DNA of 64,000 nt from JACJYM01 sp965230495 (GTDB taxonomy: Bacteria > Bacteroidota > Bacteroidia > Chitinophagales > Saprospiraceae): positions 1,674,001 through 1,738,000 of the forward strand of contig OZ246004.1 of the NCBI GenBank assembly GCA_965230495.1, read 5' to 3'. Every line of letters begins with the position of its first letter. The first letter of the stretch is position 1. Position numbers and translations under genes: made by a program. The notes under the pieces were generated by a model. That model worked only from the letters and a program-made list of their open reading frames with translations, was not told the origin of the DNA and searched no databases. This document shows, in pieces, positions 25,672-35,485 of this stretch.

Positions 25672-26985
25672 TTAAACATGATGATGCACACTCTCTTCCA
25701 AATACGGATCATTTTTTGGCACTAATGATACTTTGGATAAAGCCGTGAAGAAAACAAACAAGAACAATCCTAAAAACCCTAAGAAAGTACCTATTTCCAA
25801 AAGTCCAGGTAATGTGAATCCCGATACAAAATTACTCACATGTTCTACCGCATGTCCATGATCTCCGTGTGCCAATGCATCATGCACTGCTCCATGATCT
25901 TCCGTCCCATGAGCTGCATGAGAAGCCGTAATCATTACTCCTGGCTTTATCATTAAGAAGAAATCCAACCAATGGCCTAATAATACAACTCCTGCCATGA
26001 TACCAACAGAACCTAACTTATATTTTGTATCATTTCTCATTAGAACCAAGAATGGCACTACAAAATTGATCACAAGGTTTCCAAAGAAAAGAACAGGATA
26101 ATTATCATATCTTTCTTTGAAATATATTGTTTCCTCCCCTACGTTCGCATACCAAATCAACATATATTGTGAGAACCATAAATAAGTCCAAAAAACACTA
26201 AAAGCAAATAAGAATTTACCCACATCATGAATGTGATGCTGCTGTACCATTTCAAAATATCCTTTACCCTTGAGGTAGATTAAAACCAATATGGTTAGAG
26301 CAATCATAGACACGAACCAACTTGCCGTAGCATACCACGCAAACATCGTACTGTACCAATGAGAATCCACACTCATCACCCACTGCCATATAATCGCAGC
26401 ACTGGAGAATCCAGCTATAGGTAAGAAAACGGCAGCGTATTTTCTCATCGTTCTGTGTATAGAAAAATTACTATCTATTTCACTATTATCCTCCTGAATT
26501 GATAGACTCCTTAATTTAGAAGCAAAGTACACCCATATACCAACTATAACTATCGTTCCAAAAAGGTACCAATTCTTGTTTAAGAAAGAAGACTTACCAG
26601 CTAATACAGGGTCATAAGTATCCGCATTAGCAGGATCTAAAATACTGGTATCTGTCCAATGATAAAGGTGATGCCAATGCATATATACTCCCAAGGCTAT
26701 TATTCCCATGAGTATTAGTCCTGGAACAAGAAAAGCCGCGAAAGCTTCCCAAACTCTTTTGAATACAGTATGCCAACCAGCATAAGCTGTGATACACACT
26801 GCTATAAAAAATATAGCCGTAAAACTTATTCCTGTAAAGAAAACTGAGTTATGCAAAAAGTTAGACCAAAATCTTGTATGATAATCATCATCTATCATCC
26901 AAGTCCATCCTAAGCACACCACTCCCAAAGCGATCGCCCCTATTAGTATAGTTCTTAACGAGCCTGAAAATTTAAATTGGTTCAT
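25672..26985 (-). CDS. actF: Alternative complex III subunit ActF
   Basis: 437 residues with about ten membrane segments. MHWHHLYHWTD, WQWVMSVDSHWYSTMFAWY and WFSQYMLIWYANV are landmarks of the ActF quinol-oxidoreductase membrane subunit, a relative of the NrfD-like ActC. It includes a His-rich loop (TASHAAHGTEDHGA, then AHGDHGHAVEH) before the last membrane segment. It forms part of the membrane core with ActC. It lies 38 bp after actE. Confidence 0.93.
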   Translation of the reverse strand: MNQFKFSGSLRTILIGAIALGVVCLGWTWMIDDDYHTRFWSNFLHNSVFFTGISFTAIFFIAVCITAYAGWHTVFKRVWEAFAAFLVPGLILMGIIALGVYMHWHHLYHWTDTSILDPANADTYDPVLAGKSSFLNKNWYLFGTIVIVGIWVYFASKLRSLSIQEDNSEIDSNFSIHRTMRKYAAVFLPIAGFSSAAIIWQWVMSVDSHWYSTMFAWYATASWFVSMIALTILVLIYLKGKGYFEMVQQHHIHDVGKFLFAFSVFWTYLWFSQYMLIWYANVGEETIYFKERYDNYPVLFFGNLVINFVVPFLVLMRNDTKYKLGSVGIMAGVVLLGHWLDFFLMIKPGVMITASHAAHGTEDHGAVHDALAHGDHGHAVEHVSNFVSGFTLPGLLEIGTFLGFLGLFLFVFFTALSKVSLVPKNDPYLEESVHHHV

Positions 26986-27023
26986 ATTATATCTTTACTT
27001 AAATGCTTCGTTTTTCTAATAAT

Positions 27024-27857
27024 TTAATGTGAATCATGATGATCATGATCATGGTCATGACTGTGATCATGATTCTCTCCATGGTTATGTTCATGATCAT
27101 GAACATCCTCTATTTCCACTGTTTCCTTCACTTCCTCCACAAATAATGGATCTTCGTTGAATGTATTCTCTTTAGCAGAATACATTAATCCCTTTTCTTT
27201 AGCTTGCAACGTTCGGATATATTGAATAACATGCCATCTCTCTTCATGAGAAAGTTTATCAGTATAACCACCCATCAAGTTCTTTCCGTAGATTATCGCA
27301 TGATAATATCTCCCATTACTTGCATTTACAAATTCATCCAATAGAAAATTTGCAGGCTGTACCGGATATTTTCCACCATCATCTCTAACCAAATAACCTG
27401 CACCATCCCCTTTCTCTCCGTGGCATAACCCGCAGTATATATCATATAAATTTTTTCCGTTTTTCAATCCCTTTTCTGATATTGGAAAAGGACTTTTGGT
27501 AATCTCTTCTGACGCTCTAGTTCTATCTTCCTCAGTATCTGCATAAGCATAAGGCTTAAATCCATTCGCTGGAACATCAATTCCTACATGAGAATTGCTC
27601 TTAGCCACTCCAGCCGCTCCTCTTGGTATCGTACCATGAACAGGTTCCTTAGGCATAGCGTAGCCATAATACTCTTCTTCTGTTCCCCAAGTGTTGTTAT
27701 AATAGTAACTATAATAATTTGCTTCATAAGCAACAGAATGAGCCATATCTGGCATATACTCACTACCGGGATTATTAACTCCGGGCTGTTGGCAAGAAAT
27801 CACAGTCAATAACATACCAAACAGCAAAATGAAACTATAATTGTTTATTAATTTCAT
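27024..27857 (-). CDS. actE: Alternative complex III monoheme cytochrome c subunit ActE with His-rich tail
   Basis: 277 residues from the ATG at 27857; a TTG five codons earlier is less likely. A lipoprotein signal (LLTVISCQQ) is followed by one heme motif, CGLCHGEKGDGAG, and axial Met candidates in GKNLMGGY. The last 27 residues hold 12 histidines alternating with Asp, Glu or Asn. ActE receives electrons from ActB/ActA and passes them to the oxidase or a soluble carrier. The tail could bind Cu, Ni or Zn, which is a guess. Confidence 0.92.
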   Translation of the reverse strand: MKLINNYSFILLFGMLLTVISCQQPGVNNPGSEYMPDMAHSVAYEANYYSYYYNNTWGTEEEYYGYAMPKEPVHGTIPRGAAGVAKSNSHVGIDVPANGFKPYAYADTEEDRTRASEEITKSPFPISEKGLKNGKNLYDIYCGLCHGEKGDGAGYLVRDDGGKYPVQPANFLLDEFVNASNGRYYHAIIYGKNLMGGYTDKLSHEERWHVIQYIRTLQAKEKGLMYSAKENTFNEDPLFVEEVKETVEIEDVHDHEHNHGENHDHSHDHDHDHHDSH

Positions 27858-27992
27858 GTGTTTATTTTTCAATTCTTTAAGTCGTTACATGAAACTTACT
27901 GTTCGCCAAATCTAAATCGATTTGTAGCTTTTCAGTAATCTTTATTTCATGCATTTATTTTAGTCATTTACGCTTTGTCAAATAAAATCTAC

Positions 27993-28511
27993 TTAAACAG
28001 TAGCATTACTAACCGAATCAGCCCCTGTTTCCGAGAAGAAATTTTCAGCTTCACTATTGGACACACTATCTGCATCAAATGCCAAGCAAAATTTATCGTC
28101 CGTTATTCTATCATCTAAATATTTATTCGTCACTCCTGGGCCTAATCCGCAAACTGTATAAAAACTTACTACCATACCTATAGATGCAAAAAGAACAGTC
28201 AACTCAAATGTTATTGGAATAAATGCAGGCACAGACCAATAAGGCTTACCACCGAATATTACAGGCCAATCTTTTGTAAATATCCAAGTCATACCCAAAA
28301 ATGCAGTCAAGGTACCTATCATACCATATACAAAACCAGCTACATGTAGTCTCGACTCTTCCAAACCTAAAATAGGATCCAGACCATGTACCGGAAAAGG
28401 TGTGTATACATCGTGAATATCAAGGTGAGCTTCCTTTGCCTTCTTAACAGCTGACATCAAGTCTTGCTCATCATTGTACAATCCAAAAATTATATTCTTA
28501 TTATTTCCCAT
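27993..28511 (-). CDS. actD: Alternative complex III subunit ActD (DUF3341)
   Basis: 172 residues with the ActD pattern: IIFGLYNDEQDLMSAVKKA at the N terminus, YTPFPVHGLD, then two membrane segments (GFVYGMIGTLTAFLGMTWIF and FELTVLFASIGMVVSFYTV). It is a small structural subunit that lies against ActC and ActF. The gap of 135 bp to actE is the largest inside the act part of the operon; I saw no clear terminator or promoter in it. Confidence 0.93.
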   Translation of the reverse strand: MGNNKNIIFGLYNDEQDLMSAVKKAKEAHLDIHDVYTPFPVHGLDPILGLEESRLHVAGFVYGMIGTLTAFLGMTWIFTKDWPVIFGGKPYWSVPAFIPITFELTVLFASIGMVVSFYTVCGLGPGVTNKYLDDRITDDKFCLAFDADSVSNSEAENFFSETGADSVSNATV

Positions 28512-28526
28512 TTTTAGTATTCTTTT

Positions 28527-29924
28527 TTAGTGAGAATGAGTTTCGTGATGAACAGCATCTTTTCCTACATATTGATCACCCGATGATTTCAAAATACTCT
28601 TGATTTCCGCAATAGCAACCACAGGGGCCACTCTTGTAAATATGAGATATAGAGTAAAGAAGAGTCCTATTGTACCCAAGTAAATTCCTATCTCAACCCA
28701 TGTAGGTGAATAGTAACTCCAACTAGAAGGCAAGTAATCTCTTGCTAATGTCGTAGCAATAATCACAAATCTTTCGAACCACATTCCTATGTTTATCAAA
28801 ATGGATAAGAAGAAAGTCAAAGTGATATTTCTTCTCCATGATTTCTTCCAAAAGAGTTGAGGTGAAATCACATTACAGAACATCATACCAAAATATGACC
28901 ACCAGTAAGGTCCCAAGGCTCTGTTGAAAAAAGCAAATTGTTCATAAACATAACCTGAATACCACGCAATAAACAATTCCGTCAAGTATGCAACACCCAC
29001 TATAGTACCAGTCAATAAAATCACCTTGTTCATTGACTCTATATGTTCTATGGTAATGTAGTCCTCAAGTTTCAATATTTTTCTTGTCACAAGCATAAGT
29101 GTTAACACCATTGCAAATCCAGAAAAAATAGCTCCAGCTACGAAATAAGGAGGAAATATAGTTGTATGCCATCCTGGTATTACTGAAGTGGCAAAATCAA
29201 AACTTACGATAGTGTGTACCGAAAGAACCAAAGGGGTAGCAATACCTGCCAAAACTAGAGACAATGATTCCCATCTTTGCCAATGCTTCGCAGAACCCGT
29301 CCATCCGAAAGATAGGAAGTTATATATCTTCTTTCTAAATCCTTTAGCTCTATCTCTTACAGTAGCAAAATCAGGAACAAGTCCTGTATACCAGAATAAT
29401 AGTGATACGGTAAAGTAAGTACTGATCGCAAATAAATCCCATAATAATGGTGAATTGAAATTAGGCCATAGAGGTCCTCTTGTATTAGGGTAAGGAAAGA
29501 AATAAAATACAACCCAAGCTCTACCTACGTGAATACCAGGAAAAAGAGCTGCACAAATTACTGCAAAAATAGTCATCGCTTCCGCCGCTCTGTTCACACC
29601 TGTTCTCCATTTCTGTCTAAAAAGTAATAAAATGGCCGATATCAAGGTACCAGCGTGACCAATACCGATCCACCAAACAAAATTGGTGATATCCCATCCC
29701 CATCCTATTGTTCTATTTAGATTCCAAGAACCGATTCCAAACCAAATCGTCCAAGCAATACAAAAAACACCAAATGTTAATAAAGCTACAGAAATAATAA
29801 ACCCAATCGTCCAAGACGTACTTGGTGTTTTTTCTGTTGGAGAAACCAAATCCTCAGTGATCTGATGATAGGTTTTATGCCCTGTAACAAGTGGTTCTCT
29901 TATTGGACTAACGTGAACACTCAT
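28527..29924 (-). CDS. actC: Alternative complex III membrane subunit ActC (NrfD-like)
   Basis: 465 residues with about ten membrane segments in the NrfD/PsrC fold. Landmarks are WNLNRTIGWGWDITNFVWWI, GIGHAGTLISAILLLFRQKW, FPGIHVGRAWVVFYFFPYP and VHTIVSFDFATSVIPGWH. ActC binds menaquinol and passes electrons to the iron-sulfur centres of ActB. It sits 32 bp after actB and 15 bp before actD. Confidence 0.95.
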   Translation of the reverse strand: MSVHVSPIREPLVTGHKTYHQITEDLVSPTEKTPSTSWTIGFIISVALLTFGVFCIAWTIWFGIGSWNLNRTIGWGWDITNFVWWIGIGHAGTLISAILLLFRQKWRTGVNRAAEAMTIFAVICAALFPGIHVGRAWVVFYFFPYPNTRGPLWPNFNSPLLWDLFAISTYFTVSLLFWYTGLVPDFATVRDRAKGFRKKIYNFLSFGWTGSAKHWQRWESLSLVLAGIATPLVLSVHTIVSFDFATSVIPGWHTTIFPPYFVAGAIFSGFAMVLTLMLVTRKILKLEDYITIEHIESMNKVILLTGTIVGVAYLTELFIAWYSGYVYEQFAFFNRALGPYWWSYFGMMFCNVISPQLFWKKSWRRNITLTFFLSILINIGMWFERFVIIATTLARDYLPSSWSYYSPTWVEIGIYLGTIGLFFTLYLIFTRVAPVVAIAEIKSILKSSGDQYVGKDAVHHETHSH

Positions 29925-29956
29925 TTATAATGATTTTAATTTTCCTACTAATTTAA

Positions 29957-32900
29957 TTAAGCGTCTAAAGATTCGTCTCTGTTATTTACTTTCATAGTAT
30001 AAGTAACAGAAGATCTTACATTGATTTCTTCTAATGCAATATAATTAAGGTCGGACTCCAATTTTTCATTAAGGACACCTCCTTTATTATTCATATCCCC
30101 GAAAGTAATAGCTCCTGTTGGACAAGCTGTCTGACATGCTGACTTCACATCCGAATCTCTTAGCCTTCTTCCTTCTTTTTTAGCGGTAAGTTTACCTTCT
30201 TGCAACCTCTGTACACAGAAACTACACTTCTCTATAACTCCTCTAACTCTAACCGTAACATCAGGGTTAAGAACCATTCTTGTAAGGTCATCACCACCAA
30301 AAGGTATTTTTTCATCTGTTAATTTTGGTTGGTTACCGGGGAACAAGTCTGCCGTTGTATAATCCAACCAATTAAACCTTCTTACTTTGTATGGGCAGTT
30401 ATTCGCACAATATCTTGTTCCAACACACCTATTATACGTCATTTGATTTAAGCCCTCAGAACTATGACTTGTTGCATTAACTGGACATACATTCTCACAG
30501 GGAGCATTATCACAATGCTGACACATCATAGGATGATAAACAGTATTAGGATTTTCAACATCTCCATAATAATATCTATCTATTCTTAACCATGTCATTT
30601 CATGGTGCCTAGAAACTTCTTTTTTACCAACTACAGGAACATTATTTTCTGCCATACAAGCTACTGTACATGCTCCACATCCTATACAAGAATTCAAGTC
30701 AACATGCATCCCCCAATGATGACCCGCAGCATAGAGATCGTCATGTCCACCATATATCTGCTGCTCATTCAAATGCTGAGCATGCTTTCTTTTCTTTTTT
30801 ACTTCTTTTACTTTGGATTTCAGATCCTTAACATTTGTTGTATATACCACAGATCTGTCTGTCAAGGCTCCCTGATACCCTTTAACGCCTTCAACTAAAG
30901 ATTGCTCATCAGCATTAATCACTTCACCAGAAGCTTCATCTACCCCCTGAACTCCGTAAGTATGATGATACTGTACGCATGAGAAGTATTCTTCTTTACC
31001 AATCTTATTAGAAAGCTCCACATTTGAACTATAATATTGAGCAGTTCCATTTTTAGAAGCGAATGGTCTTACATCTACACCGATATCACTACCACATTCT
31101 CCCGCTTCCTTTCTTCCATACCCTAACGCAAGAGACACAGTTCCAGGCATCTGCCCAAATTGTCTGATTACAGGTACTATAAGTTCCTTGCCATCAATTA
31201 TAATTTTTACCAAATCTCCATCAGACAGATTATTTAGTGAAACCATCGATCTATTTCCATCGAAATTAACCGGAATTGACAAGTAATTACCCCATGAAGT
31301 TCTAGCCACAGGGTCTGGCATTTCCATCAACCAAGGATTAGAAGCATATTGTCCTCCTCCCATATTAACCGTCTCAAAGAAAGAAACCTCTAAATCTGTG
31401 TTAGATGGCTTGGATATTGCCCCCATATTAATACTAGCATCACTGAAAGAAGAACTTTCAGATGTACTCATTTCTACCACTCCATCATGTAACGCACTGG
31501 TCCAAAATGATTCAAAAGAACCATACTTTGATTGTTGCGTAAATGCACCATTTCTCCAACTATCTCTTATGGCATTATACATTGCCTGATCATCAGAAAT
31601 ATTAGATTCTCCAGACCATGTCAATAAACTCTGTTCTGCTTGTCGTGTACTAAATAGTGGAGAAATCGTCGGTTGTATCAAACTATAATGTCCCTTTTTA
31701 GGCATTGCATCACCCCAACTTTCCAAATAATGATGTATTGGAGCTACAATATCACACTTAGTACTTGTTTCGTTAGGAGCATAAGACATTGCCAGCTTGG
31801 CCTTAACTTTCGCTAAACCTGTAACAAAAGCAGCTCTATTTGAAGAATCGTATGCTGGGTTACAATCATATACGATAACTGCATCTACAGCTCCACTATT
31901 CATCTCATCACAAAGTCTATTGAAAGCAGTATCATTTCCACTTTTCTGTAAAGAGGCATCTGACATACTCATAGTAGTACCATAATTACCCAAAGCCTGA
32001 TTAATGGCATTAACCATTAGTTGTTCGTCTTTGTTATTAGACGAAGAAACAACAATAGATCTTCCCGGTGATGCCTTCAATAATCCAGCGACTTTTGTTA
32101 GAGCCGTCTTAGCCTTAGCATTTAAGCCAGTACTAGTAGCTCCTCCCCTTACAATTTCATTATAAAGATGAGCAATAGCTACACCTTGCTCTGAAGGTTT
32201 AACCAATATTCTATTATCAGCATTAGAACCTGTCATAGACATATGGCTCTCCACCTGAATATGCTTAGACATATTTGGATGATTTACATCATCAATTTTT
32301 CTTCTTTCCGAATAATCCTTAGCAAACTCAACAGGAGAAAGCCAAGTTCCTAAAAAGTCAGCATTGAAACTTACTACAACATCTGCCTTGTCAAAATGAT
32401 AACTTGGCATTACTCTTTCGCCGAAGTTCGTTTCATTTGCATCCAAAGCTCCACTATAAGAAACACCATCATAAGTAACCACTTCTGTATTTGGATACTT
32501 TGCCTTAAATCTATCAATACAAGACTTAGTAAACGGTGATATTAAAGAATTCGTTACAATTCTCACATTGCTTCCAGCACTAATAGATTCTTTTACATAA
32601 CTATCAACTATACTCCAATCAGTTTTCTCGTACTCTCCGTCAGCACCTAATTTCATAGGAGTCTTATATCTATTGGTATCATAAAGAGACAAAACAGAAG
32701 CTTGGACTCTTGCACTAGTACCTCCTTTAGTTATTGGAGATAAGTCATTTCCTTCAATTTTAATCGGTCTACCTTCTCTTGTTTTCACTAAAATAGAGCA
32801 GTAGTCTCCTCCATTTACAAAACTAGAAGCATAATAAGTAGCCACTCCAGGTACAATGGCCTCAGGTTTCACAACATAAGGTATAGCTCTTTTAATAGGA

Positions 32901-33106
32901 GTATCACAACCTGCAGCAATGGTAGCAGCACCTACTCCAAATCCTAACACCTTCAAAAAATCCCTTCTATCTCCAGAGAGGTTATCGATGGCTTCAGCCG
33001 TTGTCTCAGAAGCCAAAAGAGATTTTTCCTTATCTGAATCTTTGAAAAACTCTTCTTTTTGCAGAAGGTCCTGTTCACCAATCCAAATATTATTATTATT
33101 TTTCAT
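29957..33106 (-). CDS. actB: Alternative complex III iron-sulfur subunit ActB
   Basis: About 1049 residues from the ATG at 33106, which gives the usual ActB opening (MKNNNNIWIGEQ); an ATG at 33154 would overlap actA. A twin-arginine signal (DRRDFLKVLGFG, then AAGCD) exports the folded protein. The N-terminal two-thirds resemble molybdopterin oxidoreductases without a clear cofactor site. The C-terminal ferredoxin part has CIGCGACTVAC, CQHCDNAPCENVCPV, CVGTRYCANNCPY and CSFCVQR with SACQTACPTGA, enough for several clusters. It links quinol oxidation in ActC to the hemes. Confidence 0.94.
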   Translation of the reverse strand: MKNNNNIWIGEQDLLQKEEFFKDSDKEKSLLASETTAEAIDNLSGDRRDFLKVLGFGVGAATIAAGCDTPIKRAIPYVVKPEAIVPGVATYYASSFVNGGDYCSILVKTREGRPIKIEGNDLSPITKGGTSARVQASVLSLYDTNRYKTPMKLGADGEYEKTDWSIVDSYVKESISAGSNVRIVTNSLISPFTKSCIDRFKAKYPNTEVVTYDGVSYSGALDANETNFGERVMPSYHFDKADVVVSFNADFLGTWLSPVEFAKDYSERRKIDDVNHPNMSKHIQVESHMSMTGSNADNRILVKPSEQGVAIAHLYNEIVRGGATSTGLNAKAKTALTKVAGLLKASPGRSIVVSSSNNKDEQLMVNAINQALGNYGTTMSMSDASLQKSGNDTAFNRLCDEMNSGAVDAVIVYDCNPAYDSSNRAAFVTGLAKVKAKLAMSYAPNETSTKCDIVAPIHHYLESWGDAMPKKGHYSLIQPTISPLFSTRQAEQSLLTWSGESNISDDQAMYNAIRDSWRNGAFTQQSKYGSFESFWTSALHDGVVEMSTSESSSFSDASINMGAISKPSNTDLEVSFFETVNMGGGQYASNPWLMEMPDPVARTSWGNYLSIPVNFDGNRSMVSLNNLSDGDLVKIIIDGKELIVPVIRQFGQMPGTVSLALGYGRKEAGECGSDIGVDVRPFASKNGTAQYYSSNVELSNKIGKEEYFSCVQYHHTYGVQGVDEASGEVINADEQSLVEGVKGYQGALTDRSVVYTTNVKDLKSKVKEVKKKRKHAQHLNEQQIYGGHDDLYAAGHHWGMHVDLNSCIGCGACTVACMAENNVPVVGKKEVSRHHEMTWLRIDRYYYGDVENPNTVYHPMMCQHCDNAPCENVCPVNATSHSSEGLNQMTYNRCVGTRYCANNCPYKVRRFNWLDYTTADLFPGNQPKLTDEKIPFGGDDLTRMVLNPDVTVRVRGVIEKCSFCVQRLQEGKLTAKKEGRRLRDSDVKSACQTACPTGAITFGDMNNKGGVLNEKLESDLNYIALEEINVRSSVTYTMKVNNRDESLDA

Positions 33107-33132
33107 ATTACTTATTTCAGAATAATTTTCAA

Positions 33133-34539
33133 TTAATAATGGCACTTTTGACATTCCAATCCACCGATATCTGATACCGTCACTTTCTCCCTTTTACCGG
33201 ATGCCATTTCTTCATGATATTTTTCGTAACTCTTATAATACTCGTTATCATTAAACTGTACTGCCGTTTGTCTGTGGCAATTTACACACCATCCCATAGA
33301 AAGAGGTGCTTCTTGTGAAACAACCTCCATTTCATCCACATTTCCATGACAAGTCTCACACTCTACCTTTCCAACCTCAACATGTTGTGCATGATTAAAA
33401 TAAACATGGTCCGGTAAATTATGTACTCGTGTCCATTCAATAGGACCTTGAATTTGTTTCTTTACATTATTTGTTAGTGAGCTCACGATATCATTCCATT
33501 GATCCTCTACTACTTTCTTCCCTTTGACATCAAGCTCTGCCAAATCATTATCATTCACATAGTTCTCCTTTATCCAATCCGTATAAACCTTCTTGATAGA
33601 ATCCTGTGGATAATCATTATAATTAGAGATGTAGGTATTGCTTTTTGGATTATAACCAATTGAAGCAAATATCTTTGTGATTTCAGCTGTCCCATATTGT
33701 GAGCCTGTCTTGATAGCTCTATGACAATTCATACAGGTATTAGCGGCAGGTATTACAGAATGTTTAGATCTTCTAGCTCCATCATGACAATACTGACAAT
33801 CTATCTGATGAACTCCTGCATGTGTTTCATGGGAGAACTTAATGGGTTGTTCTGGCTTATACCCTTCTTGCCTGCTCAGATTTGTAGCGTTATTAACCAT
33901 GGTGTAACCACCTAACACTACCAAAGCAAATATCAGAAAACTAATCATACCTTTTGATGTCAACGATTGCCATAAAGTCCTCTCTTCATATATTCTACCT
34001 TCTTTAGCTGCCGAAATCTTATTTAAATTATTGATTATTCTAGCTAATACTAACGCCAATACCCCAAGCACACCAAATAATAACCAATATAAATATTTAT
34101 TTGGTCCTTTATCTCCCACTTGATCATCCGTTGCCACTACAACATTAGCAGCCACTCCATATGTACCATCATAAGTTCCATTGACAAAAGCTAGAATAGA
34201 TCCTATCTCATCATCAGTGAGATCTGGATACGCAGTCATTACCGTAGGCTTGTATTCATTCCAAAGTTCTACCGCACGAGGGTAACCATCAGCAATAGAT
34301 TTTTGAGAATTTCTAATCCAAGCGTATAATGCTACATCATCCCCCCATCTTTCCTGAGCTCCACCTAAAGCAGGACCTGTTGCTGCAGATCGCATATCCT
34401 TAGCATGACAAGAAGCACAGTAATTTTTGAAAAGGGTTTTTCCGGCGTCCGGACTGACTTGTGCGATTGAGAATTGAATCATTCCAAAGAAGCAAATCAA
34501 TGAAAGACCCAACAATTTTAGATGATTAAATTTCATCAT
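33133..34539 (-). CDS. actA: Alternative complex III multiheme cytochrome subunit ActA
   Basis: 468 residues. After a signal peptide (to SIAQ, about 26) comes a class I-like monoheme domain (CASCHAKDMRS, about 41-51), two membrane segments (YWLLFGVLGVLALVLARII and ISFLIFALVVLGGYTM), then a pentaheme class III-type domain. That domain has CQYCH, CMNCH, CETCH, CVNCH and CQKCH, so there are six CxxCH motifs in all. ActA usually carries five hemes; the extra N-terminal domain may act as a built-in electron carrier to the oxidase. It is the first gene of the operon, with a good promoter upstream. Confidence 0.94.
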   Translation of the reverse strand: MMKFNHLKLLGLSLICFFGMIQFSIAQVSPDAGKTLFKNYCASCHAKDMRSAATGPALGGAQERWGDDVALYAWIRNSQKSIADGYPRAVELWNEYKPTVMTAYPDLTDDEIGSILAFVNGTYDGTYGVAANVVVATDDQVGDKGPNKYLYWLLFGVLGVLALVLARIINNLNKISAAKEGRIYEERTLWQSLTSKGMISFLIFALVVLGGYTMVNNATNLSRQEGYKPEQPIKFSHETHAGVHQIDCQYCHDGARRSKHSVIPAANTCMNCHRAIKTGSQYGTAEITKIFASIGYNPKSNTYISNYNDYPQDSIKKVYTDWIKENYVNDNDLAELDVKGKKVVEDQWNDIVSSLTNNVKKQIQGPIEWTRVHNLPDHVYFNHAQHVEVGKVECETCHGNVDEMEVVSQEAPLSMGWCVNCHRQTAVQFNDNEYYKSYEKYHEEMASGKREKVTVSDIGGLECQKCHY

Positions 34540-34607
34540 ATGTCTTTAAATTGTATAAACAATTGATTATTAAAGTTTTGTTAAAATTTACACAAATTCC
34601 AACGCTG

Positions 34608-34639
34608 CAAAAATAAAATTAGCCAACATATATAACAAT
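34608..34639 (-). promoter_or_regulatory. Bacteroidota-type promoter of the act-cta operon
   Basis: On the minus strand TATTTTTG (34615-34608) matches the Bacteroidota -7 element TAnnTTTG exactly. A TTG (34638-34636) lies 20 bp further upstream, as expected for the -33 element. Transcription would start near 34601, leaving a leader of about 62 bases before actA. Confidence 0.55.
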
Positions 34640-34803
34640 ATTATTGACATATGATCTGCTATTTAGATTTGATCTTAATAGTAAGGGGTGTACCTAAAAT
34701 TGCCGTGTCACACTTTTAGATATCAATGATATTTGGCAAAAGAATTAAAAATATTCGAAAAATATACCACTTTTGCATCTTTCACATCAATTATTACGAA
34801 ACA

Positions 34804-35457
34804 ATGACAATTCATAAAGAAGGCTATCCCACATTAGTTTTGACAGCCATTTTATTTGGTTTAAGTTCTTTTCTAATCTTTAAATATGTTCCACAACTTG
34901 GATATCCAGGTCTTGCCATTTTTATAATACTTTGGTTATTTCTAGTTTCATTTTTCAGAAACCCAAATCGTCGACTAAACAAGTTAAACCCTGGAGTAAT
35001 TAATTGCCCCGCAGATGGAAAAATTGTTGTCATTGAAGAAACAATGGAAGAAGAATACTTTAATGAAAAAAGACTTCTCGTTTCCATATTTATGTCTCCA
35101 TTGAATGTACACGTCAATCGAAATCCTATAAGCGGAAAAGTATTATATTCTAAATATCATCCGGGAAAATATCTAGCTGCTTGGAACCCTAAATCTTCGA
35201 CACTAAATGAGAGGACTACAGTAGTTTACGAGTCTGAGCAAGGTCATAAGATTCTTATGAGACAAATAGCTGGTGCTTTAGCCAGAAGAATCGTGAATTA
35301 CCTCAAAGACGAAGATAAAGTTACCCAAGGAGATGACATGGGTTTTATCAAATTAGGATCCAGAGTGGATTTATATCTACCCATCGACACGCAATTAAAC
35401 GTAAAGATCGACGACACCGTTTATGGCAATAAAACAGTTATTGGAAAATTTTCCTAA
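34804..35457 (+). CDS. psd: Phosphatidylserine decarboxylase, short soluble-type
   Basis: 217 residues from the ATG at 34804, which gives the family start (MTIHKEGYPTLV); an ATG at 34726 would add an atypical 26-residue leader. One or two N-terminal membrane segments precede the core motifs NCPADGKIVVIEE, SIFMSPLNVHVNRNP and LGSRVDLYLP. The GS pair in LGSR is the self-cleavage site that makes the pyruvoyl cofactor. It makes phosphatidylethanolamine. It is divergent from the respiratory operon. Confidence 0.92.
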   Translation: MTIHKEGYPTLVLTAILFGLSSFLIFKYVPQLGYPGLAIFIILWLFLVSFFRNPNRRLNKLNPGVINCPADGKIVVIEETMEEEYFNEKRLLVSIFMSPLNVHVNRNPISGKVLYSKYHPGKYLAAWNPKSSTLNERTTVVYESEQGHKILMRQIAGALARRIVNYLKDEDKVTQGDDMGFIKLGSRVDLYLPIDTQLNVKIDDTVYGNKTVIGKFS

Positions 35458-35485
35458 TTAATCTTATCACATTACGTTAATCTGA

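Noticed and set aside
27030..27100. Repetitive ATGATC/CATGATCATG DNA that could be a regulatory repeat or a methylation hot spot
   Set aside because: It simply encodes the His/Asp-rich tail of ActE.
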